From contig NC_054865.1 of assembly GCF_018320785.1 (NCBI RefSeq), positions 40,055,398 to 40,119,397 on the forward strand: a DNA stretch of 64,000 nt, given 5' to 3'. Positions 12,609 to 27,600 of the stretch are shown here, piece by piece; positions within the stretch are counted from its first letter, which is position 1; every line of letters begins with the position of its first letter. Made by a program: the position numbers and the translations under genes. Below the pieces are notes generated by a model. It saw nothing but the letters and a program-made list of their open reading frames with translations. It did no database searches and had not been told where the DNA came from. Source of the DNA: Cheilinus undulatus (Eukaryota; Chordata; Actinopteri; Labriformes; Labridae).

Positions 12609-15600
12609 TCACGCTTCGTTCTCTGTCGGCGGTGGTATGTTGTTAGCTGAAACCATGGAGTCTTGTTTGCGAGTCATCCTGTCCAACTCTGCCTGGACGT
12701 CAGTCAAACCCGGCTTCTGCCCTTGGGAAAAACAGGAGACAAAGCCCACAAGTAATCTCCTGTAGCTTCTGTGTGTGTCATCATAAATAACAGTTTTCTA
12801 TGGCCAGCAAGCGGATGGATGGGGGTTGGATGGTGATGCAATTCCATGCTCAAGGCTAGCGGCTTGCTGCCAAATATTACACACATGCTGAGATAATTAA
12901 AAGATAAAGGGAACATATGTTCATGCATTGTCCATTCAGCTGGGTCACACAAACATGTTAACACTGATTAGGGCTGGAGAAAAGGACATGTCAGCAGTTT
13001 CAGAAAGAGATGAGTAATGTGATGTTTTCATGAACTGTATACTGCACATTCATTTAACAAATGGCACTTAACTTTGTTATATTTAAACAATATAACAATG
13101 TAAAAATGACTGCTAAAGCATAAAAATAACATCATGCAGACCAGTCTGGGGTACTCAAATAACATCACTGTTAAATCAGTTAGTTGAGCAGGAGAGCAGT
13201 GGGGTGTGATGCAGAGTGGGAGACATTAGTGTCATGAGAGCATTTATGGTTGAAGTTTGGTGCATACAGGCCTGTCACAAGTTTCCTCAGATGTCAGAAG
13301 TTCACTCAAAGGACAACTTTTCTTTTCTCCTGTTTTTACCTTCTGTCTCAGGCTGCAGAGATAAAACTCCAAACAGCAAAAGGGACCTTTTCTGTTCATC
13401 TTCTCAGTCTTCATGCAGTGCATACTGTGATGGGCCTAACCTGAGGGCCCTTCACTCAACAATAAAACTTTCTAACTGTTTTTACAAATGTAAAAAACCT
13501 GTAAATAAGAAGGTATTAGAGATTAGAGGGGAGAGAACCACAAAGGCTGTACCTGTTTTCTTGGCAGACCCTTGCACTCCAGCTCCAACTGCTCCACTTC
13601 CTGGGCTCCCTGGGGATCCAGTCTTTTTACTCAACAGACTGTTGAAGAAGTTAGCCAGCACTCCCTCATTGGCAGCTCCAGCTACAAGGGAAAAACAACA
13701 AGATCAAAAAACTTTAAAATACACCGTAAACAAAATTCAAGACACACCAAACTGACAAGGAAAGTGGAGGTATAGCACTTCCAGATCTTAAGAGAATACT
13801 ACTGTGATGCACAAGTCATAGTATACAGAAATTTTTCCTCTCCTTCTCAACACTCCAACATGTGCATGAGGAGAAGACAGAGATAAATGGATATTGTTCA
13901 AAGATAAAAAAAGCTTAAATGCACAGTGTATAAAATTCCTCCACCAGGGGGCTCTCATCCAAAACATTAACACAACATTATGAGTCAGACCAGTGCTGCC
14001 CAGCTCTGCTGTTTACTTCTTGTTTTGAATTTAGGACCCTGTTCAATAAAAAAAATGACTACTCATAAGCATTTCTTAAAAATTAGAAATAGAAGTTCTG
14101 TTTTCAATCCTAAATTTCTATGATGAAGGAGATATGCACCAATAAAAGCACTTCCTGGTTCATTTGGTAGTAACTCAAGAATGTGCATGTGTGCTGCAAG
14201 CAGTGTTAGACCGACATTCTCAGGTTGCTTCCAAATAGAGAGGGAAGTGCTTTTATTGGTGCATTTGTCTCTCATTATGAGAAATTTATAAATAATAAGA
14301 GAACGTCTGTTTTCAAGAAGCAGTTTTGAGAAGGAGGGTATGGATGTGGGTGGAGCTGAACGGTGCTGGTCTGAACGTGCTGGAAATGGGGGTCGATGAC
14401 ACGGAGGTCAGTTTAGGCAGTTGAATTGGCAACCTATGGCAGTCTTCATTAAAAGACACATCTCATTAAAATTATAAAAAATTCAGAATTCCTCAGTCTT
14501 TGAAAACTTTAGGAAAAGGTTAAGATTCTGTAAGACCTCTGTTTGACAAAATATATAACAAAAGAATGGCCACCTTTGTAATTAATATAGATATTTCAGT
14601 GCAGAAATTCTACATATGTTACATCTTTAAAGAGTTGGCAGATATGCCAAGCAGTTGTTCAGTTGTAGTTTATGAGGGAAACACTGTTTAGCCAGAGTAC
14701 TACCCCCACTCTTCACAGTACACCTGCTCAAATGTATTGAGTGTATTTATGGATTTGTGTGAGGAGAGGGAGAAAAAGCTAATGTTTCTCATTCTGACAA
14801 GGCCTTTTAAACCAGTTCACCTGTAATCAACAGAGCAAAGCTGAAGGGGTTGTAATGGAGGAGGTTCAAGAAACAAAATGTAGATTTTCCACAAATACAG
14901 CTGAGAGATCATGTTAATTTATTGCCCATGCCAACAAATAACAAAGGGTATTGGTTTATGGTTTGTAAAGGTGAAATGATAGATAGTAGAGAGATGTCTA
15001 CTGGGTAGAAAAAGACTATTCAAAGAAGAACAAAAACAGTGTATTATGATTGGATTGGAAAAATACAGCAAAAAATACAAAAATGCATTGTGAAAATTCA
15101 TTCTACCAATAGAAGCAAAGTTTCACTAGTTATTATCCCAGCTGCTGTCAAAAACATTGATCATATAGCTTTAATAAATAATATCTTAAATTTATGTGAT
15201 TTCGAGTTTGGGGAGGCTTTGAACATGTTTAGGATACAGACCTTTAACCTGTAAAAGAAGAAGTTGAGTGCACTCTAGTATGTGCATCATCTGAAGAAAC
15301 ACATTGAAATTGGTGATTAGATCTGATCAAACAGCTGTTTGATCTGCTACAAGTACATGGAGCATTTTTTAGGATTTTCTTTTTGTATCTGAACTAAACA
15401 GAGGGGCAGCCACTTTTTTTCTGCTTATGTTGAAACATAAAAAGAACAAATGAAAAAATACAGTAAAACCATTTTTTATGTGGAATGCATAACTCCCTGC
15501 TGTACTAAATGATAGAGAGAAGCCAATGTTTCTGCTAAAGGGTGGCAGGGTTTTTTTGTTACAAGTGATATTTTAGGTGTTACCTCAAGGGGGCAATGTT

Positions 15601-18600
15601 GTAATGTGAGTACAGTCAAGACTGCCATCAACACAGTTTTTGCTTAGGGTCGAAATATTTTTTATTGTTATAGAAAATCCTGAAATTAGCAGCAACCCAC
15701 AGAACATACCACACAAGCTAGGAGACATTCGAGAGCAAAGTTTGACTCTATTTATGAGGTATGAAAACAACTGAATAAGCATACCTTTCATGTTGGGATC
15801 AGGCTTTTTGACAGCAGCCATCGGTGAGCTGCCGGTCACTGCAGGTTGGCCAGCGCGACCTGCAGGCCTTGGAGACCCCGAGGCTGTCCGTCCTGGAGAC
15901 TCCTGTAACATAGAAAACACAAGGCTGAGAACAGACGTAAAAGATGCTTGTATTTCAAAACTAACAGAGGCGAAATGCAGAGGAGAGGATTCAGTGTTTT
16001 AGGGATGTTTGGGCACTTACTGTTGCTCCTCTTGTTGGCGTGGCTGGCTGCTTTGCTAACAAAGACTGTGGAAAAAGAAAATACCACATTTAAAGTCTGA
16101 TGGTTTACCACTCCAACAATAAACCTAAAAACACTAAAGTGTAGTGGCATAATGAATATTTAAATAGTTATGGCTAAACACAGATATTTATGCCCTTAAT
16201 CTCAATTGGAAAGCCTGCTTTATTAAGCTGACAGTCTTCAATCAATCTTTTCCAAATTTGAGTCAGTATAGGTAAAAGCAACTAGTGTTTTGTACAAAGT
16301 CACACCAAAATACTGAATACTTCTCCATGCCACCAAGCTGCAAAATTTGTTCCCTGTTTTATTTAAATTCCGTTCCTGGTTTGTATATCCAAAAACAGGA
16401 AGTAAAGGTATTGGTATTTGTCATGTGGAAGTTAAAAATCAACACTAGAACAACTCTGAGTAAAGTATACATATTGCTCTTGGTCTTTTGTTTCGGCCAA
16501 ATCTCTTCATTTTTTTTAACCCAATAAAGCCATAAAATGATACTGTGAAGATGTTATTTTACTTGATTTTCAGCTTAACTTCAAAATGAACACAGACAAT
16601 TGTCAGACTGTTGAAATATCAGTGGTGTGTGAGAGATGTCAAAAATTTTGGAGGAAAAACTTCCCATACCTGTTGCTTCATCAGGAACACCTGCTCATCC
16701 TCTGCACTGATCTCTTTGTCATGAACCAGCTGTGAAGAAAAGCCAAAGACTAAAAGATGAGTTTAACTTATGGCAGTAATGTTGGTCCTACATTTATCTT
16801 TTTACAGTATATGATCTACCATACCTTTCTTACTGGAGGTTTCGTGATGAAATCTTCAAATGGATCTTCAGGTCTGACTGTCGTGAAATTTTCATGCAAA
16901 ATCCCAATTTTCTTCTCATTATCCCATCCAGATGGACTGAAAAAAAGGAAGAGGCAGTTAGAAGTAACAGTATCTAGTATTTCTTTTGAATAAGAATGAG
17001 GACAATACTTTTTTTTAAATTTTGTATCTATTATTACAAAACTGACAGAAAAATGGAGGCACAACAGTATTGCATCAGTGTTGTAAAAAATAACTCAGAT
17101 GGCAGTTAAAAACCAAGAAACTGTGATAAGTGATTAAACTGGTGTACTTACATGAACACTGCATCCTTCTCCACCACTAAGGCAGGTGAGGTGAACTCAA
17201 ACTCATAAATCTTATGTACTAAATATTTGTAAAGCAGATCCAGGTTTTTTTCCTCTTTGACTGATGTATAGATCAGACCCGCTCCATCTGATAACTTCCG
17301 TCAAGGCAGTCAATATTTGGGGTTGATGGTGAAATAATGCAATATCATGAGCCCTATTTAAAATACCTGTTGCTGATTTATGTATCTGCATAACTGTTAC
17401 TAGTACTGTACCTGTAATGACAGAAAGAAACTTTTTCAAAGAAGGATACACTCTAAGCAAAATCTCCGGATGTGGGACTGGATAAAATCGAAGTGCTCTT
17501 CTCTGTAGTCGTACTCTTTCTCTAGTACACTGACTGCGTCACACTGGAAAACAGAAAATTCAGAGAAGGAAAGAGTTAAATACAAAAACAACACAGAAAT
17601 GGCATGCTGTTATCACAACTCTGAAGCATTCATACCTCTTGCATGATCACATTACTGACAGCACATTTCTATTTCTAAAAGTAAACTCAACTATACAAGG
17701 GGTGTGACGAGACACACATCTCATGGGACAAAAAGACGTGATGATGTGAAGTTCACAGGAACGAGATGACAATTTTTAAGAAAACAAAACAAAAAAAATG
17801 ACTGGAAAAATGGTTGTTTATTTGACTGAGAGTCAAAACACAAAATAATGCTGTTCCATTATTAAATATTTTAACAGTGATTGTATTTAAATAATTATCA
17901 CTACTTATACACTTTGTCTTCTCTAGTTATGACTTGAACTGAATTTTAACAGCACTTTAATGTAGCTACATGCAAAACAAACACAGACAGGAAGGTTAAA
18001 CAGAAAAAGTAGACTCTGTGTTTGAATCAAAGTAAAGTAATAAATAGCAACATTTTATGAGCTATCTCTCTGGGAAAGTACACAAAAAACTTGTGTGAAA
18101 TTCTATTTTAAAGGCTGACTTGTTCTATTTGTATAGCGGATCTTCATGGCCCATACTTACACAAATGAAACAATATTCTTTTCACTAAGTTTTTGCAGAC
18201 ATCTGGCAGCGAGTCATTTGTTTATCACCATAACACAGAGGTGGAAAGTACAAGAGTTTTGTGCTCATGTAAAAGTACAGTTACTTTGGTCAAAATTGAT
18301 TTAAGTTCAGTTAAAAGTAATAGTCTATAAATCTACTCATGTAAGGGTAAAAAGTATTTACTTTAAAATTTACTTTAAGTACTGAAAACAGAGCAGCTAC
18401 TAGAGAGTCGTACAGTAAAATATGATCTTTCCTTGTTGGAAATAACAACATGTCTATATGAATCTCTGACCAGGTTAACCGGGTAAGTCTAAACTTGATA
18501 GTAAAGCAAAATGTAACAGCTGTTTTGGGATTAATTCTCTCGCTCATGTGTAGTCAAAGCCAAACCAGTTTCATGCTGCTGACAAAGCTAGACCCTTCTC

Positions 18601-21600
18601 AATTTTACTTTTAGTTTATGCTTTTGAAACTCATTACTGGATGCTTTTTAAAATGTAATGAAGAACAACACTTAGCCCAAAATATACTAAAGTAAAAGTG
18701 AGATTACTGATTTCCAAATGTACTAAAAAGTGCATGTACAAAAAACTACTCATAACAGTAACTTGAGTAAATGTAATGAGTTACTTTCCACCCCAGCCAT
18801 GATGCTAAATGTTTTTTATTGATCTGTGGAACATGTGTGTCCTGAATGGGAGTGTATTATTAGAATGGAGTTGTGATGAAGGACAGCTGTCACTCATCCA
18901 GTGTTCAACTGTCAGGATAATAAACTCACCCAGAGCACGGTGCTGCTGATGCAAAGTGGCTCTCTATGGAAATGAGCTAACTGTCTCTAACAGGGTTTTA
19001 CATTATACAATATAATCATCAGTCAGTTTATCTCACTGATTAGAAACTGATTTGAAACAATGTTACTGATGGGTTGTCTGTATGTATACAATTTCTTTTT
19101 TTATCTTTATCCTAAAACTTAAGGGGAAATTACTTGCAGATGAAAATGTGACAACTGCTACAGACTTGTTCATTACCACCATCCATATCAGTTGGTTGAA
19201 TTTTCTCATAGTATAATGCTTGTTTGACTCTGTCAATGTTTTTTTCCTCATACTTCTCCCAGTTGGTGCACTTAAAATTCTCTCTTGCAGTATTTAAATG
19301 TTTTAACAGAAAAAAACTGAGTTGTAATCAGCTGTTACCCATTTGTAGTTGCCACATGTATGATTTCAAGGTGGAAATAGTGTCTTTTGGAGAGGCAGCT
19401 CTTCCACAACTATTTTTATTTTAGTGCAACATTACACTGTCATGATGGCTGCTGCTCTGCATATGTTACAGTTCTCACCTCAAAGAGATGTATTTTTCAT
19501 TTCAATCACACCCTTATTCAGCACACTAAAAGTATTACCCTTAACTTTTTCTTTTGGGCTTGATGCTTTATCTTAGACCACAGCTTGACAGTGGTTTCAG
19601 AGATTTAAAAAGGCTCATTCACCTTTTTGTAGTCACAGCAAACATGTGAAGCTCTGCTGATGGCTGCACTGTGGATTTCAGTGTTACTCTTTGCCTCAAG
19701 GGTTCACAAGCAACTCCAACTAGGCCTTTTTTTAAATCACGGTCACAATATGCTATGTTAACTCGTGCTAATGTTTCAGTACAGAATGGACCGACTACAT
19801 CCTTTTTATGGGGACAACTCAACAACCCATCAGATGGGTGGTGCTAGCTGTTAATGTATAAAAGAAGGATTTTATACTCATTCGTCAAACAAATAAGAAT
19901 ATGTTACTGTGATTTTAACATGTCCCATGACTTTTTAAATAAAGTGGTTAAACCAATCAAAATTTTAGCTGGCTTTTATAGCCTACAGATATCCCTGCAA
20001 GACTTTATGCATTGTAAGCATTATTTACCTTTGTGCAAACTATTAGCACTGGAATGCCCAGGTTGTGTGTGAGCGTGTTGTCCCCAAGTGGTAGCACAAC
20101 TTCCTCTTCTTCCCCTGCAGCTGGGGGCCGTCTCTGTGGAGAGGGTTGGGTGGCATCTTCTGGTTCTTTGTACTCTTGAAACGCCCTCACCACTAGTGGA
20201 AACAAAGGCAGCAAAAGAAACAAACTTAGATCACGGTGAACACACAAGCCCTGATGAGTCAGACATTAAGTTCAGTTTAAAAGATTTCTATGTGCTCCTT
20301 CCTCTTTCACTACTGTTTTTCATGCCATTGTTCACTTCTGTTCTAGAATAATCCACCATTAAACACTGTTTTTTTTTTTTTTTTTAAGAAAATCTTCTTT
20401 TATTACTACAAATATTGTATGGTGAAGGACATCATCATATTTTATAATTGTTAGTAAGAACATTAGACCCCAAGGGCTCATCAAGTCTTTCGATATGCCC
20501 TAATCCATCCCTTATGTCCTTGTAAAGCTAAAACTAATTTCCTTGCCAAACTTTCATCAAACTGGCTTGCACTTCTGAATATTTTATTTGCATTATGGCC
20601 CAGAAAATCCTGCATTTAATGCCGGTAAAATAAATTCAAACACCAGAAATACAATAGTCCTCTAAATAGGTATGACCTGTCAAACAAGATCAAATATGTT
20701 CAAGCTGTTAGTGACACATTTTGCTGAATAAAAGCCCTATTCGCACAGGATTACTATTACCTGTGATAATCATGCAGGACGTCTATGTTTTTAATCCTGA
20801 GTGAATCATCCATGCCTATTATTTGAGGAGTAAAAATTACAGGGCGGATTACCTACCATATTTCAGCTTGCACATAGGTCAACAGGTAATTCTTATCCCG
20901 TACCAGCTTTTTTTTACAATTGCCTGGTCTTATGTCAATATTATTTAGCCTTGCATTTCATGCATTACACAATTTACAATTTGAAATGTTTCACTTAACA
21001 TTCAGTTGTTAGACTGCAACAGCTGATCTGTGTGTCAGAGTTGTTGTGGATGCATAAACTCTAGCATGTGTTGTCTTTTAGAGACTCTGGTTAACAGTAT
21101 GTAAAGGATACATGTAGACAGCATCACCTGCAAAACGAGATGGGCATGGCACTGGATCATATCACACAGAGTTTATCATTGTGCAAAGCCTCAGTTTCTG
21201 TGAGAATACATCATAGGGCACTTGGGGTGTACCCCTCTGGCATATTAAAATACGCCTGCCCTAACCCCCCACCCCCGTCCCACTAACTGGGAAAAAGAAA
21301 ATGCACAATTTAAATGTGCAAACAAAGTGTCATTGCTTTTAAGGATCTTGCAAAGTCTAGTTTTATGAATCACTGAGCGGAGCTGTGTTAATCAAGCCAG
21401 TGAAAGGTAGTAAAAATGGCATCATTATCATTCACTTCCTTGTTTTGCTACCCCAGATGTCCAGACACTTACAAAGCAGTGGTGTGTGGTAAGGGGGTGT
21501 TATTCAGGAAGGTTTGGCCTACTTCCTCAGGATCTTCGGGAATGCAGTCGGGGACAGCCCACAAAGCCAGATTGACTTGGCGTTTTGAGCCTCCTTTACT

Positions 21601-24600
21601 TTCAAACATGGGATTTAGAGTATGGGGCGAGAACTGGGGTTACAAGCAATCTAAAAGGCAACCCTTCTTGAATACAGGATTACACAAATCCAGTGCATAT
21701 GCACAATAAGTTGGGAGTATGTACATTTGAGCTGAAAAGCAGGAATTCACAAATTCCTGAAGGAAGATTCCTAAAACCTGGCCTCTCCTTTCCCTGCTGA
21801 AGTGTATATGAAAGGGCACTTTAGCTTCATTTGGCATTTAATGACTGCTAAAAGAAGTCAGACTTTAATCTAATCCCCTCCTGTAAATTTAAGATGTACA
21901 TGGGGTCTGCAAGGCACTGACATAGTGCAGCATCCAAATAGGAGATATTACTGATTAGAACACAGGCAAGGAAAAGCACCAATTAGGCTTTTTTTTAAAG
22001 CTAGGGCTGCAGCAATCGATTCTTTTAGTTGTCGAGTATTCTATCGATTTGTCTGCCGATTAATTAAGTTCTCAATTAAGAAATATTGCATTTTTTTAAT
22101 CACTTTTGCTTTTTTCAAGAGAAGTAGTACTACACAAATGAGAAAAGAAGATTGGTCCCTTAAATGAACTACTTCTATATTAAAAATTGGTATTAACAGA
22201 TTCTCTAAAGTAAATACGTTTTACAAAGTGCAGTTTAGTTCTGATAGCAATTTACATTTATTAAAGTTACAAGGACAGGAAGTTAAATAATTACATTAGA
22301 TTATGCCATATTTGGGATTTTAGGGATCCTCTCCCAGGAAATATTTGGCGCCAACACTTTATTTCTTTAATTGTAGTGAATTTTTATTTTCCAATTTGCT
22401 ATTAAAGTAAAAGGACACTTAATTATTTTAACATCCTCTAGTTTATGAATGAATGTAATAGTTCACATTTTATCAAGCATAAAGCTGCATCATTCACACA
22501 GTGGTCTGATGATGGCTGAAAGGTTAACATTTAGATTACAGGAGTATGGTTTATCTTTTAAAGGGTGTTCACTTAAATTTTTGCACATTTTTGTTTGTGA
22601 GTTCATCCACCATAATAATCTGACCTTTAAGACCATCCACTTACATTGAGAACACATTTTAAGGGATAAAGCTGCCTCTGTGACCTGTTGAATCCTGACT
22701 GTATGATGATGAACTTTAACCTATTTAGTCTTCGTGTCAGTCACTGTCTGTGGCAATAAGGTGTTTCTATTTAATTGGTGTCAATTTATTATCAATATAA
22801 GTCTTATCAAATCATTCGGGATACTAAAACATTTCAAAAATTACGCTGGAATCAAGACGTCACTGCGCTGAATTTTAGATAATTCATAATTAAATGTATA
22901 ACGTGCGCACGCGGAAGAGAGAGAGAGAGGGAAAGCACCAAAGCAGGACTTGAATTGTGAAGCCTGACGGTGTTCTGTGAAACCGTTGGGTCAATCAGAG
23001 AAGTGTATGAAATTCCCTGAAGTCTGCAGACACAAACTGAGTGCTGTCTCACACCAGCGAGTCATGCAGGCAGCGCATAAACTCGGAGAACTCCGTAGGT
23101 TCACCTGTGCAGGCATAGTGCCATATCTGCCATGAAGCCACGGCCAGTGGATGTGTTAAAAACGCAGGACACGTGCCTGTAAACATCAACACATCAACTT
23201 CTCTTCCCTCGTGATTTTCACGCCTCACATCATTCATGTTACATAATAGTAACAGTGAAAACAAGTGCATTGTGCCACACAAACAGCTGTCCGTGTGAAA
23301 CACAGCACGCCGTGCAACACACGGTGCGATGCCCAAGCTTACAGCATGGGCATATATGGATACATGACTGATTTAAGCGAAGACTCGAGGCAGATAATCT
23401 GCCTTTAGGATTTTTTTTTTAATCAAATCACTCGGATAATTCATGGAATCATTTCAGCCCTAATCAAAACCCAACAATACATGTCTAATTGATTATACTA
23501 AGAGATGAGAGATCACTGCCATCTATTTGTCACAGTACCCTTTCTCCACCACAACACTATTTGAGGAAGGAAGTGTAGCAGTGGATTATGCACAATTTGT
23601 TCATGGGATAGGTTATGGCTACTTTATATTTGTGTATAATGAAAATGAAATTCTATTTCTATTATTCCAAACCAATATAGGGTGAGTATCTGATGCTCTA
23701 GGGAAGAATCGGAAGGAAAGAGCGAAAACAGAGCACATCTTGAAAATATAAAGTGAAAGAAACAAAGAGAGACAGACTTTGCCCTACCAAAACGATTTTA
23801 TCTGCTCCACAAATAAAGGTGAGGTCATAATGCACACATCATCAAGGACAGCTGTACCTATTGTACTTTAACACTGAAACTGCTGAAGACTGACTTGAAA
23901 GGGTAAGTTGAGGTCAATGCATAGATTTAGCTAAGAATAAAGTTACTTCTCAACTAATTCAACAAACTTGGTCTTCATGGTAAATGCTAATGTGAGACAA
24001 AACTTTGCATGAGTCTTAAACTGTTTGCTAGTTAAGGCTGCTAGGGCGTGTGGTTGCACATTTTTACTGCTGCCAGATTACTTGTTCCCTTTACTTTGAA
24101 GGCAACACACCTACAGTCAAAACAAAATACCGGACATATGTGTCTTCACTCTGTTTTCTGCTTTTGTTGCTCAAGACATTCTCTCTCATCCTGCAACAGC
24201 AGTCCCTGGATAAAATCTTTCTTGTTTCAGGGTTTGGAAATACTGCAACAGGCTGATCCTGTAATTTGACTTGAGAGGACTCCAGCAGCCAGCCTACTTC
24301 AGTTACAGCTCAGCAGGAGTCAGATGGTCCGGCCCACTAACTTTACTCAACCCAACTCAGTTTACGTCCTTCCTTTTCCTGACGCTGCTGCTGTTGGAGG
24401 GGAGGGAACCATGATGCAAGACATCTGCAACATTCACTGGACAAAAGCCACTCACAAAGACTTCCTATTCTTCTCTCAGTCTGTCTCTCTCCCTCACACA
24501 CATCCATTTCCACAAATACGTAATCTAACCAGCTCTTGCCAATCTGCTACTTACATCCCAACTGAAGATGCTTTATCTGGATGACATGCCACTGCTAAAC

Positions 24601-27600
24601 TGAAAATCTGTGTCATGACAGTGGGTGGGGTCAAAATGTTTGGCAAGAGAAGGGGAGGAACCCTGGAGAAATCCAAAAACCAGATTTAGAGTTAAGCCTC
24701 AAATACTGACTGAATAAGATCTTCTTCAACACAGAAATAAAAACACTACGGTTGCAAGCCAACATATGTAATGCTAAGGCTTCTACTGCTTAAATCAAGA
24801 TAAAATAATGCATTTCCAAGCAATTTCCTGTCCTCTACTTTGAAGAAACCCCATTCAACCACACTTAACTATTACAGCTTCTTGAAGTGATATGAACCAG
24901 AAATAAGACTGAAAAGACAGATCCTTTGAAAATCAGTTAGAAGTAAAACCTATAAAACAGCTTGCTTTGGTCATCACTTCACTAACAGCTTCCCTTTTAT
25001 TTTTCACATATTTGCAAGCAGACCGCAGTACTTGTTACCACTTGTCACTGTACAAGCATGTTGTATGTTGAAAACAATTAAAGACCTGTTCTGTCAAATT
25101 CATCTGCAAAAATTAAGGAAATTGGCATCTCTTCAAGAAGTTTTCTAGACTAGTAAGAGCCACAGCAGCAAGCACACATGAACATTCTGTAAAATCATGA
25201 AAGCTGAACTAACTTAGATCTCCAAAAGCATATTTCCAAACACAAAAGAACTGTTCATAAGTAAGAAATGACCTGTTCTAAAATTAACAGGAGAATAACA
25301 TCTGAGTGCATCACACTCATTGATCTTCAGATCTCGCCTCTAGCCACAACACAGCTGAGGATCAGCTGATGATGACCCAGAAAACATCCCTGACAATATG
25401 TAATGGTAGACAGAGCTTGCCTTCCATGCTACACAGCCACCATTCTCCTTTTCCTATCAGAGTCTGGTTCTTATTATGTAAGACATCCATAGCTTCCACC
25501 CTGGGAAGCTCCAGGCAACTTTTCTGAGTGCTGTTTCCTTTCAGCCTACTGTCAGGACTACATGTATACATACATGTCCCTGCTTTTCACATGTTAAACC
25601 ATAATATGACAATCTCATAGTAAACCACCACCGTTTAACAGTTTTTACAAGGCAGATTCTTAAATGAACAAAGATCTGTTTGAACCCATGCTTGTCTCTG
25701 CTATTAAAGAGAGAGCTCACATGAGAGAACATGATAAAAATGAAGCTAGCCTGCAGCTAGGTGAAGCAGAAAATTAACCTTTTGAACAAGCAAAGAGCAG
25801 AAGTTTAATAACAAAAATATCTTTCTTTTTTCATCACACACACAGTTTAAGGTATACTGAACGGGCTGCTCCATTTCAGCATCTTTCCCAATGAAAGTAT
25901 TGAACACATTACTTACTCTTCTGCTCCATTTCTCTCATGTCCTCTGGTGGGATCTTGAGTTTGTCCACATGGTCGCGTAGTACACTTGCCCACTTCTGCA
26001 GTGACTCCATAATGGTCCAGGGCCGTGACATATCCGCAACAAACACAGCAAGACAGTTAGGTAGTGCCTGAGCTGGAACAGCAAACTTAAGTAGGCCTTT
26101 GTGGTATAGGTCTCCATCAAGGATCCACACATTACACCGCGTAAGATCTGCAAAGTAAAACCAAAACAATTGTTACATAAATGAAAAACTATAGTTATTG
26201 TGTCACTGCCGTCTCTGTGAAACAATTCTTGACATGCTTCAGCAGGTAAACTCACCATCTATGTCTTCATCATGTACACTTAAGTACAAATACTCCAATC
26301 CCCTCCCTTTCTTGTTGTGTTCTGCTCCTTGAAGTTTGGACATGAGTGACGTTTTTCCTGATCCATCCTCCCCTGCATAAAATGTTCATTGTTAGTAGCT
26401 GCAATTGTTGCAGCATTCAAAACATCTGTGTTTATATTTTAGATGAAAATAAAGACCCAGATTCCTTGCTTCATGTTACTGCACCAAAACAAATCTACAC
26501 TTCACATTCTTTCCTGCAGAGATACAATGGCTACACTTATAATCTCATGACAGTTAAAGTATCCAACGTCCCACTCACATATTTCCAGGCAATGTCAGTA
26601 TTTCACACGTTGTACTAAGGTCAGTATGCGCTCATCTCTGCAGTCATCTCTGCATTAGTGTTTATGACTTACACTGCAACAGCATACATTTTTGAACATA
26701 TCCGTTTAGGAAATACCTACCAAATACCAGGATATTTTTCCCTGATGGCAACTTTGCATTCGACCTAGTTGAAACTTCACTCAGTATCGAGGTCCTAAAA
26801 GAAATGACAACACAGAGAGTTGCTATATTGTCAGTCAGGTGGCATATTGACAGCTCCTAATCTAAAAACGCAAGTTAATGCTTAAACAGCTTTTCCTGGA
26901 CTGGAGCTCCATAGCTCAATAATATGCTAAATGTGTCGTCGATTGGGGTTGGTTCACCGCTGAAGTCAGCCCTGGGATGAGCCCACTTTAGCATAAAAAA
27001 TGCAGGAAATGATAAGTCATAGCGTCTGACCGGTCTGTGAGAAATCAGTAGTTCAGGACCCGACTTTATAATAATTGACAAGTTGAAGCTCCAGAGCAGT
27101 GGAAGCCTTATTAACAAGTTCTGATTAAAGCAGGTTAAAGCATTATTCCTGTATACTTTGGGTAGTTCGTTAGGCTTTCAGCTTGTTAACGTGTACGTCC
27201 CTGTTAGCTTGTTGTGTCCTGCATAAAGAAGCTAGTTTTAAGGTATTGTCTTCACATGACATAACAATGTCCCTGGCTACGTAACTGTTCAGTTAAACGT
27301 CTTAATACAGCAACAACGTATGAATGAGTAAAACCCGTCTTAAAACAGTATAAACAATCGATCATTTGACTTGTTAACAGTAGCCCTCTAGCTGACGTTA
27401 GCTGAGCTGCTAACAGAAGTGAACGTTAGCTATCGCCCTGGCCACCCAGCTTCAGTTAGTGCTAATGTTAATGCTAGCCGGGGCCGGTGTCTGACTGAGA
27501 CCAACCGGCAGTGACAAAGCAGAACCAACACAGTTATGCTTTCGTAAGAAGGGCCAAAACGCGGACGAGGTTGTTAAAACTAAAGCAGGACTTGCCAGAG

